Source of the DNA: Acorus gramineus
Taxonomy: Eukaryota > Streptophyta > Magnoliopsida > Acorales > Acoraceae
NCBI GenBank assembly: GCA_030737835.1
Contig: CM060848.1
Coordinates: 31,863,634 to 31,927,633, forward strand
Direction of reading: 5' to 3'
DNA: 64,000 nucleotides
Positions 33,542-46,176 of the stretch are shown piece by piece (position 1 is the stretch's first letter; the number at the start of each line of letters is the position of its first letter). The position numbers and the translations under genes were made by a program. Under the pieces are notes generated by a model, which worked only from the letters and a program-made list of their open reading frames with translations, ran no database searches and was not told where the DNA came from.

Positions 33542-36316
33542 GTGAGTGGTTTGATCCAATCCCCCCCCTCGAGATGCGCTCGACGCGCGTAGTCGTGCGT
33601 CGCGCATCGATGGGGCATCCTAGCTATATTACTTGTGTAGATAGGTAGTATGGCCATGCTTAAACTATAAAATGTTAGATATCTTGCATGCTAGGCTTAT
33701 ATTGCATGTATTGTATCCGTGTATGGATGTATAGAATATGGCATGCCTTAGGTAATATTGTAATACTACTCCCACCATATTAATTGGAATATCCAGCATG
33801 ATTAAGTCTGGGTTAATAACGGGCACCTGCCTAATATTCCCTTGCGATAAGACTCGAGGGTGTGGTGTAGTTGTTGCGCCCATGCTAATGGGGCAAAGCT
33901 ATGACCAACTTCATGAGATGATGATCTCTCTCGCCCTCTCCCTCTGCACGAACTGAGTAAGTAGAGGCGATTTCCTACTCGACTCGGGTTCATTTGGAAT
34001 ATTAGCATTCACCTGTTAGTGCGCGAGATCGCGCTTGACCCTTCCCTTTTAAGTTGGTGATATCCAATACATGCTTAAGTTATGCCTTGTGAGCTTATGT
34101 GATTAATGGCCATGTATGCATGTTGTATGATTTATTGTTTATGATGTAAATCCATGTTAGGGAGTATCCCTATAATTATTTGATAGGTTATCGTGCATGT
34201 AGTTCATGTACATAACTAAGATATAATTCTCCTGGATATATATATGCGCATGTTAAAACTGATTAGGTTTATCTGAAATAGGCGTGGGTATGACCCGTTG
34301 TCGGGTTGTACCTTATTAGCTAGAGCGCTAGCGATGTAATCGCTCCGTGCATCTGAGCGATGCACTTGTTTGGAATTCAGGAGAATTCATTATCTTATCG
34401 GTTTTGTTAAGCCGGTAGTTGTGGCATTAAGCTAGGCCTACCTGTGCTAGGCGTGTATATGAACCGCCTGTTGGGTTATGTGCCTTAGGATTATTTCTGC
34501 GTGAGAGCAGAGGCAACCCCCCCTTGTGTCCGAGCGACGCAACCATGTGGGAGTACAATAGTATTCGATATCATCGATATGTGATTATCGAGAGTAGTCG
34601 TTTTTCCATTGGGTTCGCTTTGCGAACATGGAGTGTTTCCTCCCAATGTCGTCCGTGTTGAAGCGGCCCAGGTTGTAGTTGTCCTAACAGTGGGCCCCCA
34701 CCTAAAGGTACTATCAATGCATGCGACAAGATTTACTGATCATGGGGGTATACCAGGTAGAGGCTACCCGAGAGAGGGCTAACGAATGATATTGCGAGTA
34801 TGGAATCCTTCTCCCCTTCGTTGGATCCGATGTAGGAACTTCCCGACGTTGGAAAAGCTGTCCTGATAATGGGGGTATGTCACGCCCCAGGGCGGCCGTC
34901 CCCGGGACGCGGCAAGTGTATATATATGATATCAGTAACAAGAGTTCAATAATATACCACAAACAACAACTACAAATGACAACACAGATAAAAACAGGGC
35001 TGACATAATATATACACCAAATGCGGAAGCTAAAAGACTGAGTCTGTAGTCAAAACATACTACAGACTCGATACATAATCATACGTCCTGTGAGAGCCAA
35101 CATGTCCATATATATACACAAATAAAATCCATACATAATCCAACTAGGTGCCCAAGCACATAATATATACATACAACTGAAAGAAGGGTGCTGATGGCCT
35201 CAAAACTCGTGGGACGCGGCGCTACTCCTCTACTGGTGTAGTCGCTCGGGAAGCTCCTCCCTCAGAGATCACTGAAAAAGACAATATGCGAGGGGTGAGC
35301 CACACGCTCAGTGAATAGCACAACCCATGCATACAGTTCATATTAACCACATTTAAGCAAGTCATAAGCCACAAGTGGCATAATATCACAATCCGGGGGT
35401 TCGTTACATCGCCGAACCCCATACCCTCACCCTCACCCTCACCCTCAACAGGTGACCTAGGATGTTGGGACTTAGCGGTTGATAATCATCCATACATAAT
35501 CCTGTGGGTCGTCGCATCGCCGGCCCACCATACCCTCACCCTCACCCTCGCCAGGTGACATAGGCTCTTGGGACTGACTAGGCTGTTGGTCACCCTTGGT
35601 CCACCGATAGTCTCTCCTCACTCCGTAGGTCGTTTGGCCACTCTCATGTTCAGCACAGTCCTTCACCAAAATCAGGAGGCGCCTACTAATGGGAGCCCCT
35701 GCACGGGACAACCTGTCTAATGCTGAGGTAGTCTCTAACAGGATCCGACGAAGGGAACAGAACAGCCTATCCATCGCATATGATCCACTCGGATCCGCTG
35801 ACAGCACATCTCTACAACTCTAATGTCTTGAATTCCTCAGAATTCCACCAGCGCGCATAACTAGGATGCGGGGAAATAAATAAGACAAAGAGGGGAAAAG
35901 AGACCTTGGGAGGGTAACCTGAGGTCCCGATGTAGGACATCCGACAACCAAACGAGGAACACGGAGTACCCTAACCCGGGTCTCAATGTTAACCTCGCAA
36001 GGCCCCCTTATATTCCTTAAGCATGCTATCTATTAATACAGTTTGCATTTAATTAAATAAATCAAACTAATAGGACGCATGCACAGGTCGGGCTTTCCTA
36101 GCATGATAGCGAGGTGGCAGGATGCACGGCTCATGCACAATCCTAAGGGTGCAAGTCCCTAACACGCAATCTAGGGTGGCATGCAATTCTACACACACAT
36201 CATGCTTACATGGATTATAATTGCAATAATTAATACAAACTATACGCCCCAGGGGAGATCGGTACACGCCCAAAGCATGTAACGCCTCCCAAACTGGGTT
36301 GGGTTGTCCCACTCAC

Positions 36317-36352
36317 CGGAAATCGAGTCGACGCGCGACCGTCCGTCGAGAT
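36317..36352 (-). other. candidate LTR micro-exon (36 nt), - strand
   Basis: On the - strand it follows TCTTGCAG and precedes GTGAGTGGGA. The partner 5' LTR copy (44262-44296) has 35 nt, one base shorter in a run of A. Confidence 0.5.
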
Positions 36353-36720
36353 CTGCAAGACAGGTATTAACTGGGTAAGTATAAATCCGCAAGTACTATT
36401 AAATACACAAAAATACACCAAAACCCCAAATCAACACCCAACACCCCCGGCAACCACCCGCACGGCCCCCCGACCGCCCGGGTGCACCGCCGCGCTTCAG
36501 CCCGCGCACCCCGCGCACCGCCGGCCCCTGCCCGCCGCCTGGACACGCCGCCGCACCACCCCCGGGGGCTCCGCGCGTCCACTGCGCCCAGCCGCAGTAG
36601 CCCGCGCGCCCCGAACACCTCGCGCCGCCCCGCGAGCACTCCGCACGGCCCCCGCGCGCGCACCACCACTGCCTCGCCGCGCCCTCCGCGCGCACTGCCC
36701 TGCTCAACCAGCACCTCGCG

Positions 36721-36840
36721 CACACCTCGCCTGCCCCACCGCGCCTCGCGCACACCTCGCCTGCTCGACCACGCCTCGCGCACACCTCGCCTGCTCGACC
36801 ACGCCTCGCGCACACCTCGTCTGCTCGACCACGCCTCGCG
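36721..36840. repeat. 30-bp minisatellite, 4 copies
   Basis: CACACCTCGCCTG starts at 36721, 36751, 36781 and 36811, inside the GC-rich part of the 3' LTR. It is absent from the 5' LTR. Confidence 0.9.
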
Positions 36841-37866
36841 CACAGCACCGGCTGGCCTCCAGCTCCCCCGCCGAGCGCACGCCCGCGCGCACGCCCAGCC
36901 AGCTCCTGCGCTCGCTGCCTGTGCTGCCTGAGACCCCCAGCCCACACGCCAGCACTGCCAGCCCACCCAGCGCACCCAGCACGACCAGCTCCTCGCACCA
37001 GACCCGCGCACACCCGCGCGCACGCCGCGCGCACGCACGCCCGCGCACGCACGCGCGCTCCCAGCCTGTGCGCTGCCTGAGCCGCTGCCGCTCCTGCCTG
37101 CTGCCCGGGACGGGGACTGCCACTGCTCGAGCACCTCCACCCCCCACCCAAAGGCCTCCCACGGCCTCCGACCGCCTCCCACAGCCCCCGACGGCCACCC
37201 ACCGCCTCCGACCACCACCCAACCCTAGATCCACCTCCCTAGCATACATCTATGCAAGAAAAAGAGGGAAAGAAGGCTTACCGAGGGGAGGAAGAGGCGT
37301 CCGGTGGCTCTCCGCGCGCCGGAACCTTTCCCAAAAGCTCTCCTACGCCCCGATCTACCACGGCCCTCGAATCGGGCCAAAACAGAGGAGAAAGAGAGGT
37401 GGTCGGAGTGGCTAGAGTCGTCGGAACGCGGATTTGAAGACACCGGAGCGTAGATCGGGACCCGATCTACACTTCCCGTGCTTTGGGTTTTTGGTTTTGA
37501 GGGTCTAGGGGGCTCAAACGGAAGAAAAACGAAGAAGGGGAGAGAGAGGGCTCGGGAGGGATGATGAATAGTAACTCGAATTTTAGCTCTCACTTATATA
37601 TAGTGCGCGACTTAAAAACCCGGATACGCCCCGGAACTGCGAAATTTTTGCGAACGATGCTGGAATTCGATGAAATTTTCATGAGTGGCTTAAAATGGCA
37701 CCAGGACACATAATATGCAGTTAGATTTTCAATCGGAGTCCTCTAACTCAGACGATAGCTAACAGTCCAAAATTATGCGGTTCCGATCGAAAAACACAAA
37801 AATTTTAAAACTGCTAAAAATGCTCCAATGGTTGCCAATAGGCCAAAAAGTGACACATATATAACA

Positions 37867-37880
37867 TTCTCCCCCCCTTA
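37867..37880 (-). other. polypurine tract
   Basis: The + strand reads TTCTCCCCCCCTTA, that is TAAGGGGGGGAGAA on the - strand directly before the 3' LTR. Confidence 0.9.
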
Positions 37881-37914
37881 GGAAATTTTGTCCTCAAAAT
37901 AAATACAAGTACAT

Positions 37915-39435
37915 CTAAGAAGGGAAAAGATGCGGATACGCGTCACGCATGGCGTCCTCGAGCTCCCAGGTGGCCTCGGCACCGGAACGGTGCTGCCATC
38001 GCACCTTGACCAGCTGGACGGTCCTGGTGCGGAGCCTCTTCTCGCGGCGGTCCATGATCTCAATCGGCTGCTCCACGAAAGACAAGTCCGGCTCGAAGAC
38101 GAGCGGCTCGAACGGAATGATGTGAGCAGGATCGTGGACGTATCGCCTCAGCTGCGAGACGTGGAAGACGTCATGGGCCTGAGCCAACTGTGGGGGCAGA
38201 GCTATGCGATAGGCCACCTCTCCAACTCGCTCGAGTATGAGGAAAGGCCCAATGAAACGCGGACTCAGCTTGCCCCGCACGCCAAATCGGAAGATGCCCT
38301 TCATCGGGGACACCTTCAGGAACACATGATCACCGACCTCGAAGGCGAGCTCACGGCGACGGCGGTCGGCGTAGCTCTTCTGACGACTCTGAGCGACTCG
38401 GATACGCTCGCGAATCGTCTTCACCATCTCGGAGGTCTGGTGAATGATCTCTGGTCCCTCTAGCTGGCGCTCTCCGACCTCATCCCAACACAGGGGGGAC
38501 CTGCAGCTGCGGCCATAAAGTGCCTCGTAGGGAGCCATCCGGATGCTCGAATGATAGCTGTTGTTGTAGGCAAACTCCACCAACGGAAGGTGCCTCTCCC
38601 AACTGCCCCCGAAATCGAGCACACAGGCCCGCAACATGTCCTCAAGGGTCTGGATCGTCCTCTCCGACTGGCCGTCCGTCTGAGGATGAAACGCTGTACT
38701 GAAGTGGAGGTTCGTACCAAGGGCGTGCTGGAGGCTACGCCAGAACCTCGAAGTGAAACGCGCGTCTCGATCAGAAATGATACTGACTGGAGTGCCATGG
38801 AGTCGGACAATCTCGGAGATGAATAACTGCGCCAGGGTGTCCAGAGAATCGGTGAGTCGGATGGGGAGGAAATGAGCAGACTTCGTCAGCCGGTCGACGA
38901 TCACCCAGATGGCATCGCGACCCGACCGTGACCTCGGCAAACCCGAGACGAAGTCCATAGTAATCTGCTCCCACTTCCACTGAGGGATCTCAATGGACTG
39001 CAGCTTCCCCGCAGGGCGCTGATGCTCCGACTTCACCTGCTGGCATACTAGGCATCGGGCAACAAATCTGGCAATATCTGTCTTCATCCCGCGCCACCAG
39101 TAGCCGCGACGAAGGCCCCTGTACATCTTCGTGCCTCCAGGGTGCACTGTGTACCTCGAGCGATGGGCCTCGTCCAGAATCTTCCGCCTCAGCTCTGCGT
39201 CGTCGGGGATGCACACTCGGCCTCTGAATCTCAGGATCCCGTCTGCACGAATCTGGTAGTCCTGGCGCTCGCCCCGGGCGACGCCTTCAGAAAGGACTAT
39301 AAAATGCGGGTCCTGAGCCTGAGCCGTGCGGATCTCATCGAGAAGAACCGGCTGCACCACCAGCCTGGCCAAAAGCCACCCGCAGGGGTCTCTCGAACAC
39401 TGATCCAGCAAGCGGCCTCCTCCAGAAGCCTCCAA
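37915..39435 (-). CDS. integrase with chromodomain-like C-terminus (pol 3' part)
   Basis: This 506-aa open frame carries the HHCC zinc-binding set (His91, His98, Cys128, Cys131). The catalytic core has Asp161 (TMDFVSGLP), Asp222 (SDRDARF) and Glu258 (GQSERTIQ), a D..D-35-E spacing. A GPF-type region ([12 protein letters not shown], about 394-405) follows. The last 50 residues (VKVRW...ATWELEDAM...YPHLF) look like a plant chromovirus chromodomain, which targets integration to chromatin. The ATG given is only the first Met: the true upstream sequence is the RNase H frame, from which it is separated by a frameshift near 39400-39430. The frame is otherwise intact and stops just before the PPT. 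Confidence 0.92.
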   Translation of the reverse strand: MEASGGGRLLDQCSRDPCGWLLARLVVQPVLLDEIRTAQAQDPHFIVLSEGVARGERQDYQIRADGILRFRGRVCIPDDAELRRKILDEAHRSRYTVHPGGTKMYRGLRRGYWWRGMKTDIARFVARCLVCQQVKSEHQRPAGKLQSIEIPQWKWEQITMDFVSGLPRSRSGRDAIWVIVDRLTKSAHFLPIRLTDSLDTLAQLFISEIVRLHGTPVSIISDRDARFTSRFWRSLQHALGTNLHFSTAFHPQTDGQSERTIQTLEDMLRACVLDFGGSWERHLPLVEFAYNNSYHSSIRMAPYEALYGRSCRSPLCWDEVGERQLEGPEIIHQTSEMVKTIRERIRVAQSRQKSYADRRRRELAFEVGDHVFLKVSPMKGIFRFGVRGKLSPRFIGPFLILERVGEVAYRIALPPQLAQAHDVFHVSQLRRYVHDPAHIIPFEPLVFEPDLSFVEQPIEIMDRREKRLRTRTVQLVKVRWQHRSGAEATWELEDAMRDAYPHLFPS

Positions 39436-41520
39436 CGACGGACAGCCATGTGGGCGGCCATGCCCAGGGGCTGTCTACTGAGCGCATCTGCAACGACATT
39501 CGCCTTACCCGGATGGTAAGCGATGTCACAGTCATAGTCTGTCAGGAACTCAACCCAACGCCTCTGTCGCATGTTGAGCTCCGGCTGAGACTGCAGATAC
39601 GTCAAGCTCTTATGATCAGTAAAGAGCTCGAACTCCTCTCCGTAGAGATAATGCCTCCACATCTTCAGCGCAAATATGATCGCAGCCAACTCAAGGTCAT
39701 GGGTGGGGTAGTTCTGCTCATGGGGCTTCAACTGACGAGACGCGTAAGCCACCACCTTACCGTGCTGCATCAGGACGCAACCCACACCCAACTGCGATGC
39801 ATCTGTGTATACTGCGAACCCACCACTCCCAGATGGAAGGGTAAGAACTGGCGCTGAGGTGAGCCTTCGCTTCAGCTCCTGGAAGCTCTCCTCACAAGAA
39901 GGGGACCACTCGAACCGAACGTCTTTCCGAGTGAGGCGGGTAAGAGGAACGGCTATCTTGGAGAAACCCTCCACAAACCTCCTGTAATAACCCGCCAAGC
40001 CCAAGAAGCTACGAATCTCTGTGGGGTTCGACGGTCGACGCCAATTCGACACGGCGAGCGTCTTCTCCGGGTCCACAGCTATACCCTCACCGGAAATCAC
40101 ATGGCCCAGAAAGGCCATCCGCTCCAACCAGAACTCGCACTTGCTGAACTTGGCGAACAACTGATGTCCAGCCAGAGTCTCCAAAACAGTGCGGAGGTGG
40201 TGAGCGTGCTCCTCCAGACTCCTCGAGTACACCAATATGTCATCGATGAATACTACCACAAAGGAGTCGAGGAAGGGTCGAAATACCCGGTTCATCAGAT
40301 CCATGAAGGCCGCCGGCGCGTTCGTCAACCCGAAAGGCAGTACTCTGAACTCGTAGTGCCCGTACCGGGTGCGAAAGGCCGTCTTCGGAATATCTGACTC
40401 CCGGATCTTCAACTGGTAGTACCCCGAGCGGAGATCGATCTTGGAAAAGACACACGCTCCCTGAAGCTGGTCAAACAGATCGTCGATCCGCGGCAACGGG
40501 TACTTGTTCTTCACTGTCCGCTTATTCAACTGCCTGTAATCAATACACAGCCGCAGTGAACCGTCCTTCTTCCGGACGAACAGGACAGGGGCTCCCCACG
40601 GAGACACACTCGGACGTGCGAAGCCCTTCTCCAGCAACTCCTCCAACTGCTCCTTCAGCACCCTCAGCTCTGCGGGAGCCATCCGGTACGGAGCCCTCGA
40701 AACCGGCTCGGTCCCCGGAAGCAGATTGATCTCAAACTCAATCGCGCGGTCCGGCGGTAATCCCGGAAGATCGTCGGGGAAAACCTCGGGAAACTCTGCC
40801 ACGACTGGAGTCTGACTGATATCTGCCCGCAGCGGTGCATCCTCCAGAGCAATATAAGCCAGAAAGCCCTCGCATCCACCCTGAAGGAGTCTCCACGCCT
40901 GCATGGACGACACGAACCCCAGAGGAGCTACGTCTCGATCGCCCACGAACTGGAAGGACCTCCGACCAGGAAGGTGGAACGACACCGACTTGGCGAAACA
41001 GTCGATGCTGGCATGACTAGCTGCAAGCCAATCCATCCCCAGGATGGCATCAAAATCCGACATCGCGAGCTCCACCAGCTCTACCGGAAACTCATGCTCC
41101 GCGATCTCCACCGTGCACCCTCGGTACACCGAACTGAGGAGAACACGGTCTCCCACGGGCAATGCTACCTCTAACACAGCATCTAGAGGAGCGGACGCCA
41201 CACCCGTCCGTCTCGCGAAAGCAGGAGACACGAACGAGTGGGTGGCTCCGGAATCAAATAGCACATAAGCAGGAAGCTGGGAGATCTGAACAATACCTCT
41301 AACCACGCTGCCTGATGCCTGGGCCTCCTCTGCCGAAAGCGCTGCCACTCGGCCCTGGACGAACTGAGGCTGAGGAGCAGGGGCACGCCTCGCCTGCTGC
41401 GCTGGCTGCCTCCTCTGATCAGCACGGCCACCCTGTGGCTGCTGCTGCTGACGCTGAGGCTGCTGCTGCGGCTGGCGCTGAGGCTGCTGCTGCTGGCGCT
41501 GCTGAAACGGCTGCTGGAAC

Positions 41521-41552
<32 letters not shown>

Positions 41553-41906
41553 AGGCATCACTTTGGGTCGGCCAGCGTCGGGGCAATTATACAGGATATG
41601 CCCGACGCGCTGACAGTGATAACAGCGCCTCGTCTCTGGCCGCCTCGACTGGACCGGCACGGCTGCGATGGGTGCTGGGCCTCGCGCTGGCACCACATCT
41701 GCTGGAAGAGAGGGAGCCGCTGACTGCTCGAAGCGGGCCCTCTTCTTCTTCCGCTGCCCTCTGTCCTGGCCTCTGGGTGGCCTCTGGTCTGTCGGCGGGG
41801 TCGGAGCCGCACCTGGATCCCGAGGTCTCTCTCGACAGTCTTCGCCCGCGAGACCAAGTCGGAGAACCTCGTGATAGCATGGCGGTGACGTGCACTCTGA
41901 TGGCAC
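39297..41906 (-). CDS. CCHC knuckle, protease, reverse transcriptase and RNase H (pol 5' part)
   Basis: This 869-aa open frame holds, in order, CCHC ([14 protein letters not shown], 95-108), a glutamine-rich linker (about 118-160), the protease active site FDSGATHSF (217-225), RT with LPFGLTNAP (523-531) and FIDDILVY (553-560), and RNase H with YTDAS (700-704), DHKSL (764-768) and ADALSR (806-811). Catalytic residues visible to me are in place. The first 30-35 codons are out of the gag frame, so the listed Met is not a real start. The real polyprotein begins at 42712 and reaches this frame only across frameshifts. The last 40 codons are also off-frame, past the break before integrase. Confidence 0.93.
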
Positions 41907-42712
41907 TGCTGAGACCGAGCTCGAAGCGACGGCATCTCGACGCCTCGTCCATCACCAGAGCTGGGGCGAAACGGGACAGCCTCGTGAACTGCGTGGAGTA
42001 CTCAGCGACGGACATAGTGCCCTGAGTCAGCTGCTCAAACTCCCGCTCCACTAGCTGTCGCGTCGAGAAGGGGAAATACTCCTCCAAGAAATATCCCCTG
42101 AACCCCGCCCAGGTGAGCTGCTCCAGCCCCTCTGGGATATCCACTGATCTAGTAGCCCACCACTCGGCGGCGCTACCCTTCAGCATAAACGCAGCCAGGG
42201 AGACCCTCTGGCGATCTGTGCAAAGCATCGTCGAGAAGATGGTATCCACCTCCATCACCATCTCTCGGAGCAAGGGGGTCCTCCGTCTGTCCTCTGAACT
42301 CGGGAGGATGGAGCTTCAGAAAGGCTGAGAGTCCACTCTGCTGGACCCTCGCTGCTGCCTCTAGCCCCATCTCCCTCTCCTGAGGATCCTGAACTCTGGC
42401 CGCCGGAATCTCCACCACGGGGACTGGGGGTGTATCAGGCACCACAGGCGGATCTGCCGCCAAGGGAACCTGCGGTACTGCCTCGCGGGCTGCCCGCAGC
42501 TCCCGAATCTCCCGCGCCTGATCTGCCAACACCCTCGTCTGGGTCACTAAATCTGCCAACCGCGCAAACGCGCGCTCCCAGGCAGGAGGCTCCTGCGCTG
42601 GTCCTGACCTCTCGGCTGAGGACTCACCAATAGCATCCTCGACTCTGGCAGGTCCGGAGACCTCCAAGGGTCGAGAGGGGCCACGTCCGCGTCGTCCTCT
42701 GCGAGGAGGCAT
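41820..42712 (-). pseudogene. gag: gag of the - strand element, frameshifted
   Basis: It begins MPPRRGRRGRGPSRP at 42712 and follows the gag of the + strand copy. The frame changes near 42265 (after the DPLAP segment), again near 41890 (after IRVHV) and again near 41825, where it joins the frame of the CCHC and pol. Each piece reads clearly as gag in its own frame (FRGQTEDPLAP; MEVDTIFST...[34 protein letters not shown]). Three small indels in about 900 bp show the copy has been decaying. Confidence 0.85.
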
Positions 42713-42815
42713 ATCAGCAACCTAAGAAAACCAGACACTAGGATCAGAATACGCATATAGAAATCCTAGGACTCATCTCTATCAAAAGGAAGACATTTGG
42801 CTCTGACAGGACCAG

Positions 42816-42827
42816 GCTCTGATACCA
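42816..42827 (-). other. primer binding site (initiator-Met tRNA)
   Basis: The + strand reads GCTCTGATACCA, the complement of TGGTATCAGAGC, 5 nt inside the 5' LTR. Confidence 0.9.
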
Positions 42828-42832
42828 ACTTT

Positions 42833-45027
42833 TGTCACGCCCCAGGGCGGCCGTCCCCGGGACGCGGCAAGTGTATATATGATATCAGTAACAGGAAATC
42901 AACAATATACCACAAACAATCACTAAAATGACAACACAGATAAAAGCAGGGCTGACATAATATATACACCAAATGCGGAAGCTAAAAGACTGAGTCTGTA
43001 GTCAAAACATACTACAGACTCGATACATAATCATAAGTCCTGTGAGAGCCAACATGCCCATATATACACAAATAAATCCATACATAACCAACTAGTGCCC
43101 AAGCACAGAATATATACATACAACAGAAAGAAGGGTGCTGATGGCCTCAAAACTCGTGGGACGCGGCGCTACCCTCTGCCGGTGTAGTCGCTCGGGAAGC
43201 TCCTCCCTCAGAGATCACTGAAAAGACAATATGCGAGGGGTGAGCCACACGCTCAGTGAATAGCACAACCCATGCATACAGTTCATATTAACCACATTTA
43301 AGCAATTCATAAGCCACAAGTGGCATAATATCACAATCCGGGGGTTCGTTCATCGCCGAACCCCATACCCTCACCCTCACCCTCACCCTCAACAGGTGAC
43401 CTAGGATGTTGGGACTTAGCGGGTTGATAATCATCCATACATAATCCTGTGGGTCGTCGCATCGCCGGCCCACCATACCCTCACCCTCACCTCTCAACAG
43501 GTGACCTAGGCTCTTGGGACTGACTAGGCTGTTGGTTACCCTTGGTCCACCGATAGTCTCTCCTCACTCCGTGGTTGTTTGGCCACTCCCATGTTCAGCA
43601 CAGTCCTTCACCAAATCAGGAGGCGCCTACTAGGGGGGGCCCCTGCACGGGACAACCTGTCTAACGCTGAGGTAGTCTCTACAGGATCCGACGAAGGGAA
43701 ACAGAACAGCCTATCCATCGCATATGATCCACTCGGATCCGCTGACAGCACATCTCTACAACTCTAATGTCTTGAATTCCTCAGAATTCCACCAGCGCGC
43801 ATAACCAGGATGCGGGGAAATAAATAAGACACAAAAGGGGAAAAGAGACCTTGGGAGGGTAACCTGAGGTCCCGATGTAGGACATCCGACAACCAAACGA
43901 GGAACACGGAGTACCCTAACCCGGGTCTCAATGTTAACCTCGCAAGGCCCCCTTATATTCCCTAAGCATGCTATCTATTATTACAGTTCGCATTTAATTA
44001 AATAAACCAAACTAATAGGACGCATGCACAGGTCGGGCTTTCCTAGCATGATAGCGAGGTGGCAGGATGCACGGCTCATGCACAATCCTAAGGGTGCAAG
44101 TCCCTATCACACAATCTAGGGTGGCATGCAATTCTACACACACATCATGCTTACATGGATTATAATTGCAATAATTAATACAAACTATACGCCCCAGGGG
44201 AGATCGGTACACGCCCAAAGCATGTAACGCCTCCCAAACTGGGTTGGGTTGTCCCACTCACCGGAATCGGGTCGACGCGCGACCGTCCGTCGAGATCTGC
44301 AAGACAGGGTATTAACTGGTAAGTATAAATCCGCAAGTACTATTAAATACACAAAAATACACCAAATCCCAAATCAACACCCAACATCCCCCCGGCAACC
44401 ACCCGCACGGCCACCCGACCGCCCGGGTGCACCGCCGCGCCTCAGCCCGCACACCCCGCGCACCGCCGGCCCCAAGCATACATCTATGCAAGAAAAAGAG
44501 GGAAAGAAGGCTTATCGAGGGGAGGAAGAGGCGTCCGGTAGCTCTTCGTGCGCTGGAACCTTTCTCAAAGGCTCTCCTACGCCCCGATCTACCACGGCCC
44601 TCGAATCGGGCTAAAATAGAGGAGAAAGAGAGGTGGTCGGAGTGGCTAGAGTCGTCGGAACGCGGTTTTGAAAACACCGGAGTGTAGATCGGGACCCGAT
44701 CTACACTTCTCATGCTTTGGGTTTTTAGTTTTGAAGGGTCTAGGGGGCTCAAACGGAAGAAAAACGAAGAAGGGGAGAGAGAGGGCTCGGGGAGGAAGAT
44801 GATGAATAGTAACTCGAAATTTTAGCTCTCACTTATATATATCGTGCGACTTAAAAACCCGGATACGCCCCGGAACTGCGAAATTTTTGTAAACGATGCC
44901 GGAATTCGATGAAATTTTCCTGAGTGGCTTAAAACGGCACCAGGACACATAATATGCAGTTAGACTTTCAATCGGAGCCCTCTAACTCGGACGATAGCTA
45001 ACAGTCCAAAATTATGCGGTTCCGATC
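42833..45027 (-). repeat. 5' LTR of the - strand element, shortened
   Basis: 2195 bp against 2989 bp in the 3' LTR. Two losses explain this: about 0.7 kb of the GC-rich segment is gone (CACCGCCGGCCCC joins AAGCATACATC at about 44474), and the U3 end stops at GGTTCCGATC instead of running to TATATAACA. A TATA box remains at 44833-44842 on the - strand. Confidence 0.88.
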
Positions 45028-46061
45028 CGTAGGTACCACCGATGCGTTCAGAAGCGTACTGATCATGGGAGTATACCAGGTAGAGACTACCCGGGGAAAG
45101 GGCTACCGGTGGACCAAGGGTGTAGAGGAGTCTAATCTCTCCAAAAGTCCTATGTCACCTCTAAAGGGTGAGGGTGAGGATGAGGTGAAGACACGTCACC
45201 GCGTGACCCATTCGTTGTTCGTCCGTTCCCATAGTTGTTGGGTCCGGTTGCGTATCGATGTTCAAAGACATCGTTGGGCAGTTATCTCGATGTAGATGAT
45301 CCAGAAGTGTTGTGTAGACCAATAATTCTGGGTCTCTTCGACCAACGGTATGGTCTCTCCCCAAGAGTCCCAAGAGTCTCCCTCCGAGAGTGAGGGTGAG
45401 GGTGAGGTTGGTGATCCAATAGTGTTGTGTAGACCAGTAATTCCGCGTCTCTTTGACCAACGGTATGGTCTCTCCCCAAAAGTCCCAAGAGTCTTCCTCC
45501 GGGAGTGAGGGTGAGGGTGAGGTTGGTCGCGCCGCCGCGTGACCCTGTTATCCATTGGGTTTCCACCCATGTTTTCCTTGAAAGGAAATTGCTTTAGTAT
45601 TGAACTGTTGTAATGGTGATTGGTTTCCAGCCACTCACTAAGCTTGTAGCTCGTCCCTCGCATACTGTTTCTTTTCAGGGGCAGTGTTGGGTGTGGAGCT
45701 GGAGCTTCCCTGTGGTGTGGTCTTATTGGCGTGGAGCGTTCTTCCGACGAGTGGCGAGTGCGAGGCGGTCAGCAGTCTTAGAGTCATTTTATGTATTGTA
45801 AATCGTGCATGTGGCACAGGTTGTATTTTATTTTGACTAGACTTGGCTCTCACAGGACAGTGATTGTGTATTCGAGTCTGTAATAATGTTTTTGGTTTAC
45901 AGACATTGTTGATATCTTATGCTTCCGCTTTTCAGTCAGTTATCATTATCTTTGCTTTACCACCTTGTGTGTTGTTGTTGGAGTCTTTGTTGACCTCAGG
46001 TATTGATAGCTGATACTTCATTATTGCCACGTCTCGGGGACGGCCGCCCTGGGGCGTGACA
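45028..46061 (+). mobile_element. group-B element, 5' LTR part 2
   Basis: It continues the LTR from 34877, with the late acceptor TTTTCAG ending at 45678, the TGAGC-like hairpin region slightly altered (CTAAGCTTGTAGCTC) and the terminal GGCGTGACA. The PBS follows. Confidence 0.88.
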
Positions 46062-46066
46062 AAAGT

Positions 46067-46078
46067 TGGTATCAGAGC
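46067..46078 (+). other. primer binding site (initiator-Met tRNA)
   Basis: TGGTATCAGAGC, 5 nt after the LTR end, marks 32006-46061 as a 5' LTR. Confidence 0.9.
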
Positions 46079-46176
46079 CTGGTCCTGTCAGAGCCTAAGT
46101 CTAGTCGTATAGATGATGAGTCGTAGGATTGTCATCCGAGTACTCTTGTTTTAGAAGTTTATTTTAGGTTGCTGAC

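Larger units (their letters stand above)
32006..34877 (+). mobile_element. group-B element, 5' LTR part 1
   Basis: It starts TGTTAGGCCTGTGTCATTTG. A purine run (GGGGGAGGGAA) lies directly upstream and resembles a PPT. It has a short leader intron (32987-33505, 519 bp) without the GC-rich segment. It breaks off at 34877, where the - strand element begins, and resumes at 45028 at the matching place in the LTR (CCGTAGGTACCACCGATGC). Confidence 0.85.
34878..37866 (-). repeat. 3' LTR of the - strand element
   Basis: 2989 bp. TATA on the - strand at 37594-37602, GC-rich segment 36430-37225, predicted leader intron 1 36353-37281. It lacks a W-box cluster. Confidence 0.92.
34878..45027 (-). mobile_element. 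Ty3/gypsy chromovirus-type element, group A, most complete copy
   Basis: Read on the - strand it has a 5' LTR (45027-42833), PBS, gag, protease, RT, RNase H, integrase with chromodomain-like tail, PPT and 3' LTR (37866-34878). It interrupts the + strand group-B LTR at 34877/45028. The outer end of its 5' LTR is missing about 80-100 bp, along with a few target bases, so a TSD cannot be checked. It combines long LTRs, an initiator-Met PBS and an integrase tail of chromodomain type, which fits the Tekay/Del lineage. Several frameshifts in gag and one before integrase mean it is not autonomous as read. Confidence 0.9.

Noticed and set aside
36367-37415. Open frames of 283, 267, 181 and 164 codons
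   Set aside because: They lie in the GC-rich part of the 3' LTR and cross its minisatellite; not coding.
37930-38463. 177-codon + strand open frame
   Set aside because: Antisense shadow of the integrase gene.
41315-42025. 236-codon + strand open frame
   Set aside because: Antisense shadow of gag and the glutamine-rich linker; alanine-rich because of the reversed CAG repeats.
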